NCBI GenBank assembly: GCA_003963315.1
Contig: RXJP01000139.1
Coordinates: 434 to 42,233 of the forward strand
Length of the DNA: 41,800 nucleotides
Direction: 5' to 3'
DNA from: Rhodocyclaceae bacterium
GTDB lineage: Bacteria; Pseudomonadota; Gammaproteobacteria; Burkholderiales; Rhodocyclaceae
Position 1 is the stretch's first letter. Every line of letters starts with the position of its first letter. The position numbers and the translations under genes are program-made. Shown piece by piece: positions 1 to 9,480 of this stretch. A model generated the notes under the pieces. It saw only the letters and a list, made by a program, of their open reading frames with translations, did no database searches and was not told the DNA's origin.

Positions 1-824
1 TGTCCGGTTTCTATTCCAAGGATTCCATCATCGAAGCGGTGGCCGCCTCCCATCTGCCCGGCGCGAGTTACGCCTATTTCTGTGTGATCGTTGGCGTCTT
101 CGTCACCGCCTTCTATTCCTTCCGCATGTATTTCCGCGTCTTCCACGGCAAGGAGAACTTTGGCCACGATCACCATGACCATGAAGGCGACCACGATGAT
201 GAGGAAGCCTCCGCCGACCACCATCATGGCCTTGCCCCCGGACAGAAGCCCCATGAATCTCCTTGGGTCGTGACGCTGCCCCTGGTGCTGCTGGCCATCC
301 CTTCGGTACTGATCGGCTTCTTCGCCATCGAACCCATGCTGTTCGGCGACTGGTTCGGCAGTGCCATCCAGATCAACGGGGAACATCATCCCGCCATGGA
401 AGAGTTGGCCCATGAGTTCCATGGTGCTGTTGCCATGGCCTTGCATGGTTTTGCATCGTTGCCGTTCTTCCTGGCCATGGCCGGGGTGGGGCTGGCCTGG
501 TTCTTCTACATGGTCAAACCGGAAATTCCGGAAGCCATCGCCAAGACCTGCAAACCCCTGTATGTCCTGTTCGACAACAAGTACTACTTCGACAAGTTCA
601 ATGAAGTGTTCTTTGCCGCCGGCGCCCGCCTGTTGGGTCGCGGCCTGTGGAAGGGCGGGGACCAGGTCCTGATCGATGGCGTGGTGGTGAACGGTTCCGC
701 CAAAGTCGTCGGCTCGATTGCCGGCTTGGTGCGCCTGATCCAGTCCGGGCATATCTACCAATACGCCTTTTCCATGATTATCGGTGTCTTCGTCCTGCTG
801 ACGCTGTGGTTCAACCGCGCCTGA
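1..824 (+). CDS. nuoL: NADH-quinone oxidoreductase subunit L, C-terminal part
   Basis: The gene is cut by the left edge; the reading frame is open from base 3 and ends with TGA at 822-824, leaving about 273 residues. The first visible residues (GFYSKDSIIEAV) match the conserved NuoL/MrpA-type antiporter core, and several hydrophobic helices follow. NuoL is the distal proton-pumping membrane subunit of respiratory complex I. A His/Asp-rich cytoplasmic or periplasmic loop (HDHHDHEGDHDDEE and nearby HHH) lies in the visible part; such loops are common in proteobacterial NuoL. nuoM starts 16 bases downstream and nuoN follows, so this is the end of the nuo operon. Identification is secure; the start is outside the window. 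Confidence 0.96.
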   Translation, partial: SGFYSKDSIIEAVAASHLPGASYAYFCVIVGVFVTAFYSFRMYFRVFHGKENFGHDHHDHEGDHDDEEASADHHHGLAPGQKPHESPWVVTLPLVLLAIPSVLIGFFAIEPMLFGDWFGSAIQINGEHHPAMEELAHEFHGAVAMALHGFASLPFFLAMAGVGLAWFFYMVKPEIPEAIAKTCKPLYVLFDNKYYFDKFNEVFFAAGARLLGRGLWKGGDQVLIDGVVVNGSAKVVGSIAGLVRLIQSGHIYQYAFSMIIGVFVLLTLWFNRA

Positions 825-840
825 TAAAAGAAAGAATTTG

Positions 841-2316
841 ATGAGTTCCCACCTGCTCAGTCTGTCCATCTGGGTGCCCATCCTCGGTGCCCTGCTGGTC
901 TTCGCTGTCGGTTCCGAGCGACGCAATGCAGCCCGTTGGCTGGCCCTCGCCGTGGCCGTGGCCGGTTTCCTGGTCACCCTGCCCATCTATATGGGTTTCG
1001 ACGCCAAGCAGGCCGGCATGCAATTGGTGGAGCAGGCCTCCTGGGTGGCACCGTTCCGTATCCAGTATCTGCTGGGGGTTGACGGCATCTCCATGCTCTT
1101 CGTCCTGCTCAACAGCTTTATCACCATCATGGTGGTATTGGCCGGTTGGGAAGTCATTGAGGAAAAACAGGCCCAGTACATGGGCGCCTTCCTCATCATG
1201 TCCGGCCTGATGAACGGCATCTTCTGCGCCCTGGACGCCGTGCTGTTCTACGTGTTCTTCGAGGCCAGCCTGATCCCCATGTATCTCATCATCGGTATCT
1301 GGGGTGGTCCTAACCGGGTGTACGCCGCCTTCAAGTTCTTCCTCTACACCTTGCTCGGCTCGCTGTTGATGCTGGTGGCCTTCGTCTATCTGTTCGTCAG
1401 TTCCGGCAGCTTCAACATCCTCGACTGGCACCAGCTGCCGATCGATATCGGCGTGCAGAAGCTGATCTTCATCGCCTTCCTGCTCTCCTTTGCCGTGAAG
1501 GTGCCCATGTGGCCGGTGCATACCTGGCTGCCCGACGCCCACGTGGAGGCGCCCACCGGCGGTTCCGTGGTACTGGCTGCCATTGCCCTGAAGCTTGGCG
1601 CCTACGGTTTCCTGCGGTTTTCCCTCCCTATCGTGCCCGATGCCAGCCAGTTCTTCCAACCGCTGATGATCGGCTTGTCCCTCACCGCCGTGATCTACAT
1701 CGGCTTCGTGGCCCTGGTGCAGTCGGACATGAAAAAACTGGTGGCTTATTCCTCCATTTCCCATATGGGTTTCGTCACCTTGGGCTTTTTCATCTTCAAT
1801 CCCCTGGGGATCGAGGGTGCGCTGGTGCAGATGCTTTCCCATGGCTTCGTTTCCGGCGCCATGTTCCTCTGTATCGGCGTCATGTACGACCGGGTACACA
1901 GCCGCCAGATCGCCGATTACGGCGGCGTGGTGAATACCATGCCCAAATTTGCCGCGCTGTTTCTGTTGTTCGCCATGGCCAACTCCGGCCTGCCTGCTAC
2001 TTCCGGCTTCGTCGGCGAGTTCATGGTGGCCCTGGGTGCGGTGCAGTTCAATTTCTGGACCGGCTTCGCTGCTGCAACCACCCTGATCGTTGGCGCCGCC
2101 TACACCCTGTGGATGTACAAGCGCGTGGTGTTCGGTGCGGTGGCCAACCACAACGTGGCCGAACTGGACGACATCAACAACCGTGAATTCCTGATCCTGG
2201 GCGTCCTGGCCGTGTGTGTGCTGGCCATGGGCCTTTATCCTTTCCCCTTCACTGACGTGATGCATGCCTCCGTGGACAACCTGCTCAAGCATGTTGCCGC
2301 CGGCAAGCTGATGTAA
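841..2316 (+). CDS. nuoM: NADH-quinone oxidoreductase subunit M
   Basis: A 491-residue polytopic membrane protein of normal NuoM length. It is one of the three antiporter-like, proton-translocating subunits of complex I. The core sequence ([23 protein letters not shown], given here only as the family hallmark around residues 131-153) contains the conserved glutamate in a helix, and [19 protein letters not shown] carries the conserved lysine and HTWLPDAH loop. ATG at 841 is preferred over the in-frame TTG at 838, which immediately precedes it. An A/G-rich stretch (AAAGAAAG) just upstream can serve as a weak ribosome binding site. It lies between nuoL and nuoN in the usual order. Confidence 0.97.
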   Translation: MSSHLLSLSIWVPILGALLVFAVGSERRNAARWLALAVAVAGFLVTLPIYMGFDAKQAGMQLVEQASWVAPFRIQYLLGVDGISMLFVLLNSFITIMVVLAGWEVIEEKQAQYMGAFLIMSGLMNGIFCALDAVLFYVFFEASLIPMYLIIGIWGGPNRVYAAFKFFLYTLLGSLLMLVAFVYLFVSSGSFNILDWHQLPIDIGVQKLIFIAFLLSFAVKVPMWPVHTWLPDAHVEAPTGGSVVLAAIALKLGAYGFLRFSLPIVPDASQFFQPLMIGLSLTAVIYIGFVALVQSDMKKLVAYSSISHMGFVTLGFFIFNPLGIEGALVQMLSHGFVSGAMFLCIGVMYDRVHSRQIADYGGVVNTMPKFAALFLLFAMANSGLPATSGFVGEFMVALGAVQFNFWTGFAAATTLIVGAAYTLWMYKRVVFGAVANHNVAELDDINNREFLILGVLAVCVLAMGLYPFPFTDVMHASVDNLLKHVAAGKLM

Positions 2317-2335
2317 GAAACGGCGCGAGAACGAG

Positions 2336-3811
2336 ATGCTGAACAACTTCGTAGCCCCCGATCTCTATCCGGCCGCGCCGGAGATCTTCCTGCTCGTCAT
2401 GGCGAGCGTCATCATCTTTGTGGATATCCTGGCCGGCGCCAGGAACCGCTGGCTGCTGCCTTTCCTGACCATCGCGACCTTGGTGGGCGCTGCCGCGATT
2501 ACTGCCACCACCTTCAGCGAACAGAGTGTGTTGACCTTCAGCCAGATGTTTGTGGACGATGCCCTGGCGGACATGCTCAAGCTGTTCACCTATCTGGCGG
2601 TGATTTTCGTCATCATTTATAGCCGCGGTTATCTCCAGGCCCGTGGCCTGGACAAGAGCGAGTACTACCTGTTGGTGTTGTTCGCCACCTTGGGCATGAT
2701 GGTGATGATTTCCGCCAACCACTTCCTCACCATGTACCTGGGGGTGGAACTGTTGTCCCTCTCCATGTATGCGCTGGTGGCCATCGACCGCGATTCGGTG
2801 CGGGCCACCGAGGCGGCGATGAAGTATTTCGTCCTCGGCGCCCTGGCTTCCGGTTTGCTCCTTTACGGCATGTCCATGGTGTACGGCGCAACCGGTACCC
2901 TGGAAATCGGCGGTGTGTACCAGATGCTGTATCACGGCGCAGCCAACAAGACCGTGCTGGTGTTCGGCCTGGTATTCCTGGTGGCTGGCATCGCCTTCAA
3001 GTTGGGTGTGGTGCCCTTCCACATGTGGATCCCCGACGTCTACCATGGCGCGCCCACGGCGATCACCTTGTTCCTCGGTTCCGCCCCCAAACTGGCCGCT
3101 TTTGCCATGGTGATGCGGTTATTGGTGTACGGCCTGTTCGAAGTGGCCCTGGAATGGCAATCCATGCTCATGCTGCTGGCGGTGCTGTCCATCGCCCTGG
3201 GCAATCTGGCCGCCATTGCCCAGACCAACCTCAAGCGCATGCTGGCCTATTCCGCCATTTCCCACATGGGCTTCATGTTGTTGGCCATGATGAGCGGTGT
3301 GGTGGGCGACAACCGTGCCCCCGCCTTCGCCGCCTACACCACCGCCATGTATTACACCGTGGCTTATGTGATGATGTCCCTGGCCACTTTCGGCATGCTG
3401 CTGCTGTTGTCCCGCAAGGGCTTCGAGGCCGAGGAAATCGCCGACTTCAAGGGCCTCAACAAACGTAGCCCCTGGTTCGCGGCCATGATGCTGGTGCTGA
3501 TGTTCTCCATGGCGGGGATTCCCTTCTTCATCGGTTTCTTCGCCAAGTTCTCGGTACTGGCCATTGTCGTGGCCACCGGCCATACCCCCATCGCCGTTTT
3601 TGCCGTGATGCTTTCCCTGGTGGGCGCTTTCTACTATCTGCGTGTGGTGAAGGTGATGTATTTCGATGCACCGACTGACACGGCGCCTTTGGCCGCCGGC
3701 ATCGACATGAAGCTGTTGTTATCCGCCAATTGCTTGGCAGTGGCCATGTTCGGTTTGTTCCCGCAAGCGGTAATCCAGCTCTGCAAATACGCCCTCGAGC
3801 GTTCCCTTTAA
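2336..3811 (+). CDS. nuoN: NADH-quinone oxidoreductase subunit N
   Basis: A 491-residue integral membrane protein, the third antiporter-like subunit of respiratory complex I. Family marks are the conserved helix with [17 protein letters not shown] and the motif [20 protein letters not shown], followed by [18 protein letters not shown]. The ATG at 2336 lies 19 bases after the nuoM stop, with GAGAACGAG upstream. It ends the conserved nuoL-M-N block and is followed after 15 bases by a DUF2818 gene, an arrangement typical of betaproteobacteria. Confidence 0.97.
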   Translation: MLNNFVAPDLYPAAPEIFLLVMASVIIFVDILAGARNRWLLPFLTIATLVGAAAITATTFSEQSVLTFSQMFVDDALADMLKLFTYLAVIFVIIYSRGYLQARGLDKSEYYLLVLFATLGMMVMISANHFLTMYLGVELLSLSMYALVAIDRDSVRATEAAMKYFVLGALASGLLLYGMSMVYGATGTLEIGGVYQMLYHGAANKTVLVFGLVFLVAGIAFKLGVVPFHMWIPDVYHGAPTAITLFLGSAPKLAAFAMVMRLLVYGLFEVALEWQSMLMLLAVLSIALGNLAAIAQTNLKRMLAYSAISHMGFMLLAMMSGVVGDNRAPAFAAYTTAMYYTVAYVMMSLATFGMLLLLSRKGFEAEEIADFKGLNKRSPWFAAMMLVLMFSMAGIPFFIGFFAKFSVLAIVVATGHTPIAVFAVMLSLVGAFYYLRVVKVMYFDAPTDTAPLAAGIDMKLLLSANCLAVAMFGLFPQAVIQLCKYALERSL

Positions 3812-3826
3812 GGTGATACTGCCAGA

Positions 3827-4132
3827 ATGACGGCTTCACAGTTCCTGATCGTCGTTCTGGCAATCTTCCTTGCCAATCTACCGTTCTTCACCCAACGTAT
3901 CTTCTGGTTCGGCCCTTTGCCTGCCAGCGGCAAGCGTTTTGTCTGGCGCCTGCTCGAAGCGATAGCCGGTTATTTCCTGGTGGGAATGTTGGCGGCGTTG
4001 CTGGAGTCCAAGGCCCACGGGGGCGTTTACCCCCAGCATTGGGAGTTCTACGCCGTGACCGTTTTCCTCTTCCTGGTGTTCGCCTTCCCTGGCTTCACTG
4101 TCCGCTATCTATGGCGGGAACGGCGCAACTGA
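3827..4132 (+). CDS. DUF2818 family small membrane protein
   Basis: A 101-residue protein with three probable membrane helices: an N-terminal one beginning at about residue 6, a central one around residues 43-62, and a C-terminal one around 76-95. It ends in a basic WRERRN tail. Length, hydrophobicity and its place right behind nuoN fit the DUF2818 family, which in betaproteobacteria usually follows the nuo operon. No enzymatic motif is visible. A role in complex I assembly or stability is suggested only by gene position. It is separated from the following Nudix gene by 3 bases, so the two are probably cotranscribed. Confidence 0.85.
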   Translation: MTASQFLIVVLAIFLANLPFFTQRIFWFGPLPASGKRFVWRLLEAIAGYFLVGMLAALLESKAHGGVYPQHWEFYAVTVFLFLVFAFPGFTVRYLWRERRN

Positions 4133-4135
4133 ACC

Positions 4136-4699
4136 ATGAAAGATGAAGACCTGATCGAAACCGAGCTTTCCAGCGAAACGGTGTATTCGGGATTCTTCCT
4201 CAAAGTACAGCAGGACAAAGTGCGCCTTCCCAGTGGACAGGAAACCCTACGGGAATGGATCGGGCATCCTGGCGCCGTGGTGGTGATCGGTGTGCTGGAT
4301 AACGGCAAGATGCTGTTCGAGCGCCAGTTCCGTTATCCCTTACGACGCATTTTTCTCGAGCTTCCCGCCGGCAAGATCGACGCCAACGAACACGGGCTGG
4401 ATACGGCTCGCCGGGAGTTGCGGGAAGAGACAGGCTATAAGGCCAAAAGCTGGTGCCACTTAGGGACCATGCATCCCTGCATCGGCTATTCCAATGAGCG
4501 CATTGAAATCTTCCTGGCCCACGGCTTGAGTTATGTCGGCGCTGCCTTGGATGACGGCGAACATCTTGAAGTCCTGGAACTGTCCCTGTCCGATGCCATG
4601 CTGGCGGTGCGGGATGGCGAAATCACCGACGCCAAGACCATCACCGCTTTGCTTTGGGCGGAAAAAACCTTCTCCGGCGAGTGGCCGCTGCCGGGCTGA
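4136..4699 (+). CDS. Nudix hydrolase, ADP-ribose pyrophosphatase type
   Basis: A 187-residue protein with a complete Nudix box starting at Gly79 and running through Glu85, Arg93-Glu94-Leu95 and Glu97-Glu98 to Gly100, the signature Gx5Ex7REUxEExGU. Members with this length and the preceding ERQFRYPLRR segment hydrolyse ADP-ribose and related nucleoside diphosphate sugars (NudF/ADPRase subfamily). The exact substrate cannot be fixed from sequence. The gene begins 3 bases after the DUF2818 stop, so it probably sits at the end of the nuo transcript. It converges on cobA with a 15-base gap. Confidence 0.9.
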   Translation: MKDEDLIETELSSETVYSGFFLKVQQDKVRLPSGQETLREWIGHPGAVVVIGVLDNGKMLFERQFRYPLRRIFLELPAGKIDANEHGLDTARRELREETGYKAKSWCHLGTMHPCIGYSNERIEIFLAHGLSYVGAALDDGEHLEVLELSLSDAMLAVRDGEITDAKTITALLWAEKTFSGEWPLPG

Positions 4700-4714
4700 C
4701 CCGGGGCGATCGGG

Positions 4715-5479
4715 CTAGTAGCACTCTTCCTTCCACGCCAGTTTCTGCCGAAGCGTGACCACCTGTCCCACCAGGATCAGGGTTGGTGCCCGCAACCCGG
4801 CTTCTTCCGTCAGGCGGGGCAAGGTGGCGAGGGTTCCCACCACGGTCCTTTGCTGCGGCGTGGTTCCCTGTTGCACGATGGCGGCTGGCCAATCGGCGGG
4901 GAGGCCGTGCTCGATCAGTTTCTCGCATAGATAGGGTAGGCCAGTGAGCCCCATGTAGATGGCTACCGTCTGCTTCGGTCGAGCAAGGCCGGCCCAATCC
5001 AGATCCATGCTGCCGTCCTTGAGGTGACCAGTGACGAAAACGCAGGACTGGGCGTGGTCGCGATGGGTGAGTGGAATGCCAGCGTAAGCGGCGACACCCG
5101 CAGCCGCGGTAATGCCAGGCACGACTTCGAACGGCACATGGTGGGCGGCCAGGACTTCCGCCTCTTCGCCGCCGCGGCCGAATATGTAGGGATCTCCCCC
5201 TTTGAGGCGCACTACCTTGCGCATGTCCTTGGCCAGCCTCACCAAGAGCTGGCTCAGTTCCTCCTGGGGCAGGGCATGGTTGCCCCGGCGTTTACCTGCA
5301 TAAATGCGTTCCGCAGAGGCTTGCGCCATATTCAATACCGCGGTGGAGACCAGGTTGTCGTAAACGATTACGTCCGCTTGTTGGATCAGTCGCGCAGCCT
5401 TCAGCGTCAGGAGGTCCGGGTCGCCCGGACCTGCGCCGATGAGATAGACGGACCCTGCTTTGGCATCGTGCTGCATCAT
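4715..5479 (-). CDS. cobA: Uroporphyrinogen-III C-methyltransferase (SUMT)
   Basis: The stand-alone SUMT, about 254 residues, methylates uroporphyrinogen III at C2 and C7 with S-adenosylmethionine to give precorrin-2, the branch point to siroheme and cobalamin. Family motifs are [18 protein letters not shown] near the N terminus, [17 protein letters not shown] in the middle and [22 protein letters not shown] further on. The start is uncertain: two adjacent ATG codons at 5479 and 5476 begin close to the conserved domain, while the same frame runs open to a TTG at 5548 that would add a poorly conserved leader. I chose 5479. It has no CysG dehydrogenase/chelatase domain. The window also encodes a B12-dependent reductase, for which this pathway supplies the cofactor precursor. 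Confidence 0.93.
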   Translation of the reverse strand: MMQHDAKAGSVYLIGAGPGDPDLLTLKAARLIQQADVIVYDNLVSTAVLNMAQASAERIYAGKRRGNHALPQEELSQLLVRLAKDMRKVVRLKGGDPYIFGRGGEEAEVLAAHHVPFEVVPGITAAAGVAAYAGIPLTHRDHAQSCVFVTGHLKDGSMDLDWAGLARPKQTVAIYMGLTGLPYLCEKLIEHGLPADWPAAIVQQGTTPQQRTVVGTLATLPRLTEEAGLRAPTLILVGQVVTLRQKLAWKEECY

Positions 5480-5624
5480 GAAGGCTTGGGAAAAGGGTGG
5501 GGGAGCGAAGTATGGCGTTTTCCCCGCATCAAGTGAAGAGCAGGTCAATGCCTATCCTGCGTGCGGCTCATGCAGATAGAAATTTATGCCGGCTTTTTCA
5601 CGAAGGCAGGGGGAGTTGTCCATT

Positions 5625-5630
5625 TATAAT
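5625..5630 (+). promoter_or_regulatory. Possible -10 element before the HDOD gene
   Basis: A perfect TATAAT lies in the divergent gap between cobA and the HDOD gene. No convincing -35 hexamer is found 16-18 bases upstream. If it is used, transcription would begin near 5637, which argues against the TTG at 5639 and for the GTG at 5675 as the translation start. Support is one motif only. Confidence 0.3.
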
Positions 5631-5674
5631 CAAGCACCTTGAATCAGCCGGTCGCAAACCCTAGCGAGTCTCCT

Positions 5675-6541
5675 GTGAGCCAACTGACGCCAGAACTGGA
5701 AAAAAGACTCACTGTCGCCGTGGATCGCATGCCCGCTTTCCCGCGCAGCGTGCAGATGGTGTTGGAAATGACGCGGAACATCAACTGCCTGCCTAAGCAG
5801 TTGGTCGGGGTGATCGAGAAGGATCCGGTGATGACCATGAAAATCCTCAAGGTCATCAATTCAGCCTATTACAGCCTGCCCAACAAGATCACCTCGGTGA
5901 ACCAGTCCGTGGTGTACCTGGGCATCAACACTATCAAGAACCTGGCCTTGTCTTGCGCCGCCGTGGGCATCCTGCCCCGGGTCAACACCGCCGGCTTTGA
6001 TATCCAGCGTTATCTGGTCCATTCCCTGACCACCGCCACCGTGGCGCGCCTGTTGTGCACCACTTACGGCAAGGGCGAAAGTGACCCGGGGGATTGCTAT
6101 GTGGCCGGACTGTTGCACGACTTCGGCAAGGTGGTGTTCGCCCAGTTCATGGCGCCGGAGTTCCGCGAAGCCCTGGCCCTGGGCGATGCCGGTACCATGC
6201 CGCTCTACGAAGCGGAGCGCAAGATTATCGGCGTGGACCATGGTGTGGCTGGCGCCATGCTGGCCAAGCGCTGGCAGTTTCCCGAGCAACTGGTGCAGGT
6301 GATTCGCGATCATCACAAGGTCGATGCAGAACCCTCGGTCATGCTCAACTGCCTGCAAGTGGCCGACCAGATCTGCCGCGTCGTTGACCGGCCGCCGGAA
6401 GAGCGCCAGCTTGCCTGGCAAAGTCAGATACCGGCGGCGCCCGGCTTCGGCGACAGCCTGCCGGCCGTGGTTACCGGCCTGGGGGACTTCGACAAGATCG
6501 TTGCCGAAGCCACGTTGTTCGTTCAAGTGGACAAGCACTGA
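5675..6541 (+). CDS. HDOD domain signalling protein
   Basis: A protein of about 288 residues with an HDOD domain, a degenerate relative of the HD phosphohydrolase domain. The segment FPRSVQMVLEMT, then KDPVMTMKILKVINSAYYSLP and LGINTIKNLALSCA are typical. A later HDFGK retains the HD pair, and VIRDHH lies near the C terminus. HDOD proteins act in signalling, adhesion and stress regulation, generally without proven enzymatic activity. The start is GTG 5675; a TTG at 5639 in the same frame would add 12 residues but lies 8 bases from a TATAAT. The stop overlaps the next ATG (TGATG), so this protein and the metallo-hydrolase are translationally coupled. Confidence 0.85.
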   Translation: MSQLTPELEKRLTVAVDRMPAFPRSVQMVLEMTRNINCLPKQLVGVIEKDPVMTMKILKVINSAYYSLPNKITSVNQSVVYLGINTIKNLALSCAAVGILPRVNTAGFDIQRYLVHSLTTATVARLLCTTYGKGESDPGDCYVAGLLHDFGKVVFAQFMAPEFREALALGDAGTMPLYEAERKIIGVDHGVAGAMLAKRWQFPEQLVQVIRDHHKVDAEPSVMLNCLQVADQICRVVDRPPEERQLAWQSQIPAAPGFGDSLPAVVTGLGDFDKIVAEATLFVQVDKH

Positions 6542-7428
6542 TGAAAATCCGATTCTGGGGCGTGCGCGGCTCGATACCTTCTCCCGGGCCGAAGACGGTC
6601 CGCTACGGCGGCAACACCACCTGCGTCGAGGTGCGCAGTGATGCGGGTGAGCTCATCATCTTCGATGCCGGCACCGGTATTTTCCCCCTGGCGCAGACCC
6701 TGTTGAAGGAGTTACCGGTAGAGGCGAACATCTTCATCACTCATACCCATTGGGACCACATCCACGGCCTGCCGTTTTTCATTCCCTTCTTCATTCCCGG
6801 CAACAGCGTGCGCATCCACGGCGCCTACGACGTGGTGAGCAGCCAGGGCATCGAGCAGATCATGAACGTGCAGATGCAGTACAGCTACTTCCCCATCCGC
6901 GAAGCCGAACTGCACGCCCGTATCGAATACCAGACCCTGGAAATCGGTGAGAGCGTAGTCGTCGGGGATGCCACGGTGACCAGCACCCTGCTCAACCATC
7001 CGGTCATCGATTTCGGCTACCGGGTGGATTGCAATGGCAAATCCATGTTCTTCACCGGCGACCATGAGCCCTGGTACAACATCTATGAGCCCGGCGAAGA
7101 AGGCCATGCCGAATACCAGGCCATGGTGGACGAGAAACAGAGACAGATGGACGAGGCTGTCCACGGCGTGGACGTGCTGATCGTGGACTGCTCCTACACC
7201 AGGGCCGAATATCCCTCAAAAAAGGGTTGGGGGCACTCCACCTTCGACTATGCCATCGCGCTGGCACGCCGGGCCGGCGCCAAGCGCCTGGTATGTACCC
7301 ACCATGAGCCGACCCGGTCCGACGACGACTTGGAAAAGGTGTTTGCCGAAGCGCTGCAACAGAACCCCGCCCAGTCGGGGGATCCGGAAATCCTGTTGTC
7401 CCGGGAGGGGCTGGAACTGGAGTTCTGA
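6541..7428 (+). CDS. Metallo-beta-lactamase-fold hydrolase (PhnP/RNase Z-like)
   Basis: A 295-residue cytoplasmic MBL-fold enzyme. The metal site signature HxHxDH is present as His68, His70, Asp72 and His73, and later ligands appear in the segment FFTGDHEP and in CTHHEP near the C terminus. The N terminus (KIRFWGVRGSIPSPGP, then YGGNTTCVEV) is typical of a subgroup annotated as PhnP-like phosphodiesterase or ribonuclease Z-like protein; the true substrate is unknown. Its ATG overlaps the stop of the HDOD gene, which suggests a shared function, possibly turnover of a nucleotide or phosphodiester signal. That last point is inference. Confidence 0.87.
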   Translation: MKIRFWGVRGSIPSPGPKTVRYGGNTTCVEVRSDAGELIIFDAGTGIFPLAQTLLKELPVEANIFITHTHWDHIHGLPFFIPFFIPGNSVRIHGAYDVVSSQGIEQIMNVQMQYSYFPIREAELHARIEYQTLEIGESVVVGDATVTSTLLNHPVIDFGYRVDCNGKSMFFTGDHEPWYNIYEPGEEGHAEYQAMVDEKQRQMDEAVHGVDVLIVDCSYTRAEYPSKKGWGHSTFDYAIALARRAGAKRLVCTHHEPTRSDDDLEKVFAEALQQNPAQSGDPEILLSREGLELEF

Positions 7429-7457
7429 CTACGGTACGGATGGTCTCGTAGTCGTCT

Positions 7458-8399
7458 TCAGGTTCTGGTCAGTTCATCCACTTCGGCCAGTTCGTCCGCG
7501 CTCAGACGCCATGCCGCCGCCATGCTGTTGGCGCGTACCTGCTCTGCCTTGGTGGCGCCGGCGATCACGCTGGCTACCACGGGCTGCGCCGCCAACCAAC
7601 TGAAGGCCAGTTCCAGCAGGGAGTGGCCTTGTCGTTCGGCAAATTGACGCAGGCGTTCCGCCGCCCGACGGTCTTCGTCACCCAGGTAGCTTTGCACATA
7701 GGGCGGTGCGATGCCCAGGCGGGTATCCGCCGGTGCGGCTTCACCGACCCGATATTTACCGCTGAGCAGCCCGTTGGCCAGGGGAAAGAAGGGCAATAGG
7801 GACAATTGTGCCGCCTCCATGGCGGGGCGTAGCTCGGTCTCCATACCTCGCCGTAACAGGCTGTATTCGTCCTGGCAGGTAATTGGTCCGCTGAGACTCA
7901 GCGCCTCGGCCTGGCGACAGGTGTGACCGACCTGGTCGGCCGGCATGTTGGAAACGCCGAAATAGCGCACCTTGCCGCTGCGAACCAATGTCTCCACGGT
8001 GCGCAAGGTCTCCTCAATGGGCGTCTCGGGATCAGGGGCATGGAGTTGGTAGAGATCGATCCAGTCGGTTTTCAGGCGGCGCAGGCTGGCATGCACCGCC
8101 TCGACAATGTAGGTCGGGGAGGCGCCTTTGCGCTTGCCCTCGTCGTCCATGGGCTTGCCGAATTTGGTCGCCAGCACGATGTCCTTGCGCCTGGCCCCCA
8201 GGACCTGGCCCAGGATGGTTTCCGAACCGCCCCGGTTGCCGTAAGTGTCGGCGGTGTCGAACAGGGTGATGCCGGCATCCAGAGCGGCGTGGATCACCGG
8301 CCGCGAGGCTTCCAGGTCCAGCCGTCCTCCGAAGTTGTTACAGCCTAGGCCGACCACGGAAACGGTAATGTCCGACTTTCCCAGCGGGCGTTGTTGCAT
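7458..8399 (-). CDS. Aldo/keto reductase
   Basis: A 313-residue NAD(P)H-dependent oxidoreductase with the AKR TIM-barrel. The catalytic tetrad is complete: Asp48 and Tyr53 in FDTADTYG, Lys79 in LATKFG and His120 in LYQLHAPD. The fold begins with RPLGKSDITVSVVGLG, as in the general-purpose YajO/YhdN-type reductases, so the substrate is some aldehyde or ketone that cannot be named. The ATG at 8399 is preceded by AGGAGA at good spacing. It converges with the metallo-hydrolase and diverges from the amidohydrolase. Confidence 0.93.
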   Translation of the reverse strand: MQQRPLGKSDITVSVVGLGCNNFGGRLDLEASRPVIHAALDAGITLFDTADTYGNRGGSETILGQVLGARRKDIVLATKFGKPMDDEGKRKGASPTYIVEAVHASLRRLKTDWIDLYQLHAPDPETPIEETLRTVETLVRSGKVRYFGVSNMPADQVGHTCRQAEALSLSGPITCQDEYSLLRRGMETELRPAMEAAQLSLLPFFPLANGLLSGKYRVGEAAPADTRLGIAPPYVQSYLGDEDRRAAERLRQFAERQGHSLLELAFSWLAAQPVVASVIAGATKAEQVRANSMAAAWRLSADELAEVDELTRT

Positions 8400-8521
8400 G
8401 TCTGTCTCCTGAGCGAAGCCTGTATTTCACCATGGGGATGCGTCCCTCAGGAAAAACTGGCACAATTCAAAATGTTTTATCTCAAACAAATTAACAAGAA
8501 CCGACGATAGTGGAGAACGCC

Positions 8522-9394
8522 ATGCTGAACGTGGACGAACTGGTGGCCATCGATGTGCACACCCATGCCGAAAAATCCTGCCGCCTGCCGACGGATGAGG
8601 AGGCTGCCGAAATGGAAGCGGCCAAGGCCAAATATTTCAAGAATACTTTCGGCCAGCCGACGGTGTCGGAAGTGGCCGCCTATTACCGGGAACGCAAGAT
8701 GGCTTGCGTCATCTTCCCGGTGGACGGCGAACTGGCCACCGGTATGCGGGCCGTGCCCAATGATGAAGTGGCCGAGGAAGTCGCCAAGAACAGCGATGTG
8801 ATGATCCCCTTCGCCAGTATCGATCCCCGTCGCGGCAAGCTGGGCGTCAAGGAAGCGCGGCGGCTGATCGAGGAATACGGCGTCAAGGGGTTCAAGTTCC
8901 ATCCCTCGGTGCAGGCCTTTTATCCCAACGACCCCATGGCCTACCCCCTTTACGAGGTGATCGCCGAATACAAGCTGCCAGCCCTGTTTCATACCGGCCA
9001 GACGGGCATCGGCGCCGGCATGCCCGGCGGTGGCGGTGTGCGGCTGAAGTACTCCAACCCCATGCACATCGACGATGTGGCGGCGGATTTCCCCGACATG
9101 CCCATCATCATGGCCCATCCTTCCTTTCCTTGGCAGGAGGAGGCCCTGTCCGTGGCTACCCACAAGCCTTCGGTCTATATCGACCTGTCCGGCTGGTCGC
9201 CCAAGTATTTTCCCCAGATTCTGGTGCAATACGCCAACGGCCTGCTCAAGCACAAGATGCTGTTCGGTTCCGACTTCCCGCTCATCACGCCAGACCGCTG
9301 GCTGGAGGATTTCGCCAAGCTGCCCATCAAGGATGAAGTGCGGCAACTTATCCTCAAGGACAATGCGGTCAAACTGCTGGGCTTGAAAGGCTGA
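8522..9394 (+). CDS. Amidohydrolase family protein (Amidohydro_2 type)
   Basis: A 290-residue TIM-barrel metal-dependent hydrolase or decarboxylase. Likely metal ligands are His13 and His15 (IDVHTHAEKS), a His in LFHTGQTG, a His in MAHPSFPW and the Asp in LFGSDFPLI. The family includes ACMSD-like decarboxylases and lactone or amide hydrolases; substrate is unknown. ATG 8522 is chosen because GGAG at 8512-8515 lies six bases before it; an in-frame GTG at 8510 would overlap that site. It is divergent from the aldo/keto reductase, and the two share a 122-base AT-richer gap that must hold both promoters. Confidence 0.88.
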   Translation: MLNVDELVAIDVHTHAEKSCRLPTDEEAAEMEAAKAKYFKNTFGQPTVSEVAAYYRERKMACVIFPVDGELATGMRAVPNDEVAEEVAKNSDVMIPFASIDPRRGKLGVKEARRLIEEYGVKGFKFHPSVQAFYPNDPMAYPLYEVIAEYKLPALFHTGQTGIGAGMPGGGGVRLKYSNPMHIDDVAADFPDMPIIMAHPSFPWQEEALSVATHKPSVYIDLSGWSPKYFPQILVQYANGLLKHKMLFGSDFPLITPDRWLEDFAKLPIKDEVRQLILKDNAVKLLGLKG

Positions 9395-9437
9395 GCTTTT
9401 TGCAAGGGCGGAGTTTTCGCCATAGACGGTTGTCCAT

Positions 9438-9472
9438 CCGTGGGCTAGGCTGCAATAAAGTCTGGCCCACGG
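9438..9472 (+). promoter_or_regulatory. 14-bp hairpin reaching the DUF2789 ribosome binding site
   Basis: The arms at 9438-9451 and 9459-9472 pair along 14 positions without bulges, twelve Watson-Crick and two G-U, around a 7-base loop (GCAATAA). The 3' arm ends in GG that also begins the GGAG (9471-9474) used by the ATG at 9481. No T-run follows, so it does not look like a simple terminator. If transcribed it could limit initiation at the DUF2789 gene. Function is inference. Confidence 0.55.
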
Positions 9473-9480
9473 AGATGGAC

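Noticed and set aside
811-2346. Long minus-strand open frame opposite nuoM
   Set aside because: His/Gln/Glu-rich antisense shadow of a conserved membrane protein gene.
7427-7453. GACTACG/CGTAGTC inverted repeat between convergent genes as a terminator
   Set aside because: Seven pairs but a 13-base loop and no T-run; it overlaps a stop codon and may be chance.
8455-8480. Sigma-54 promoter before the amidohydrolase (TGGCAC)
   Set aside because: No TTGC follows at the required distance, so only half of the -24/-12 element is present.
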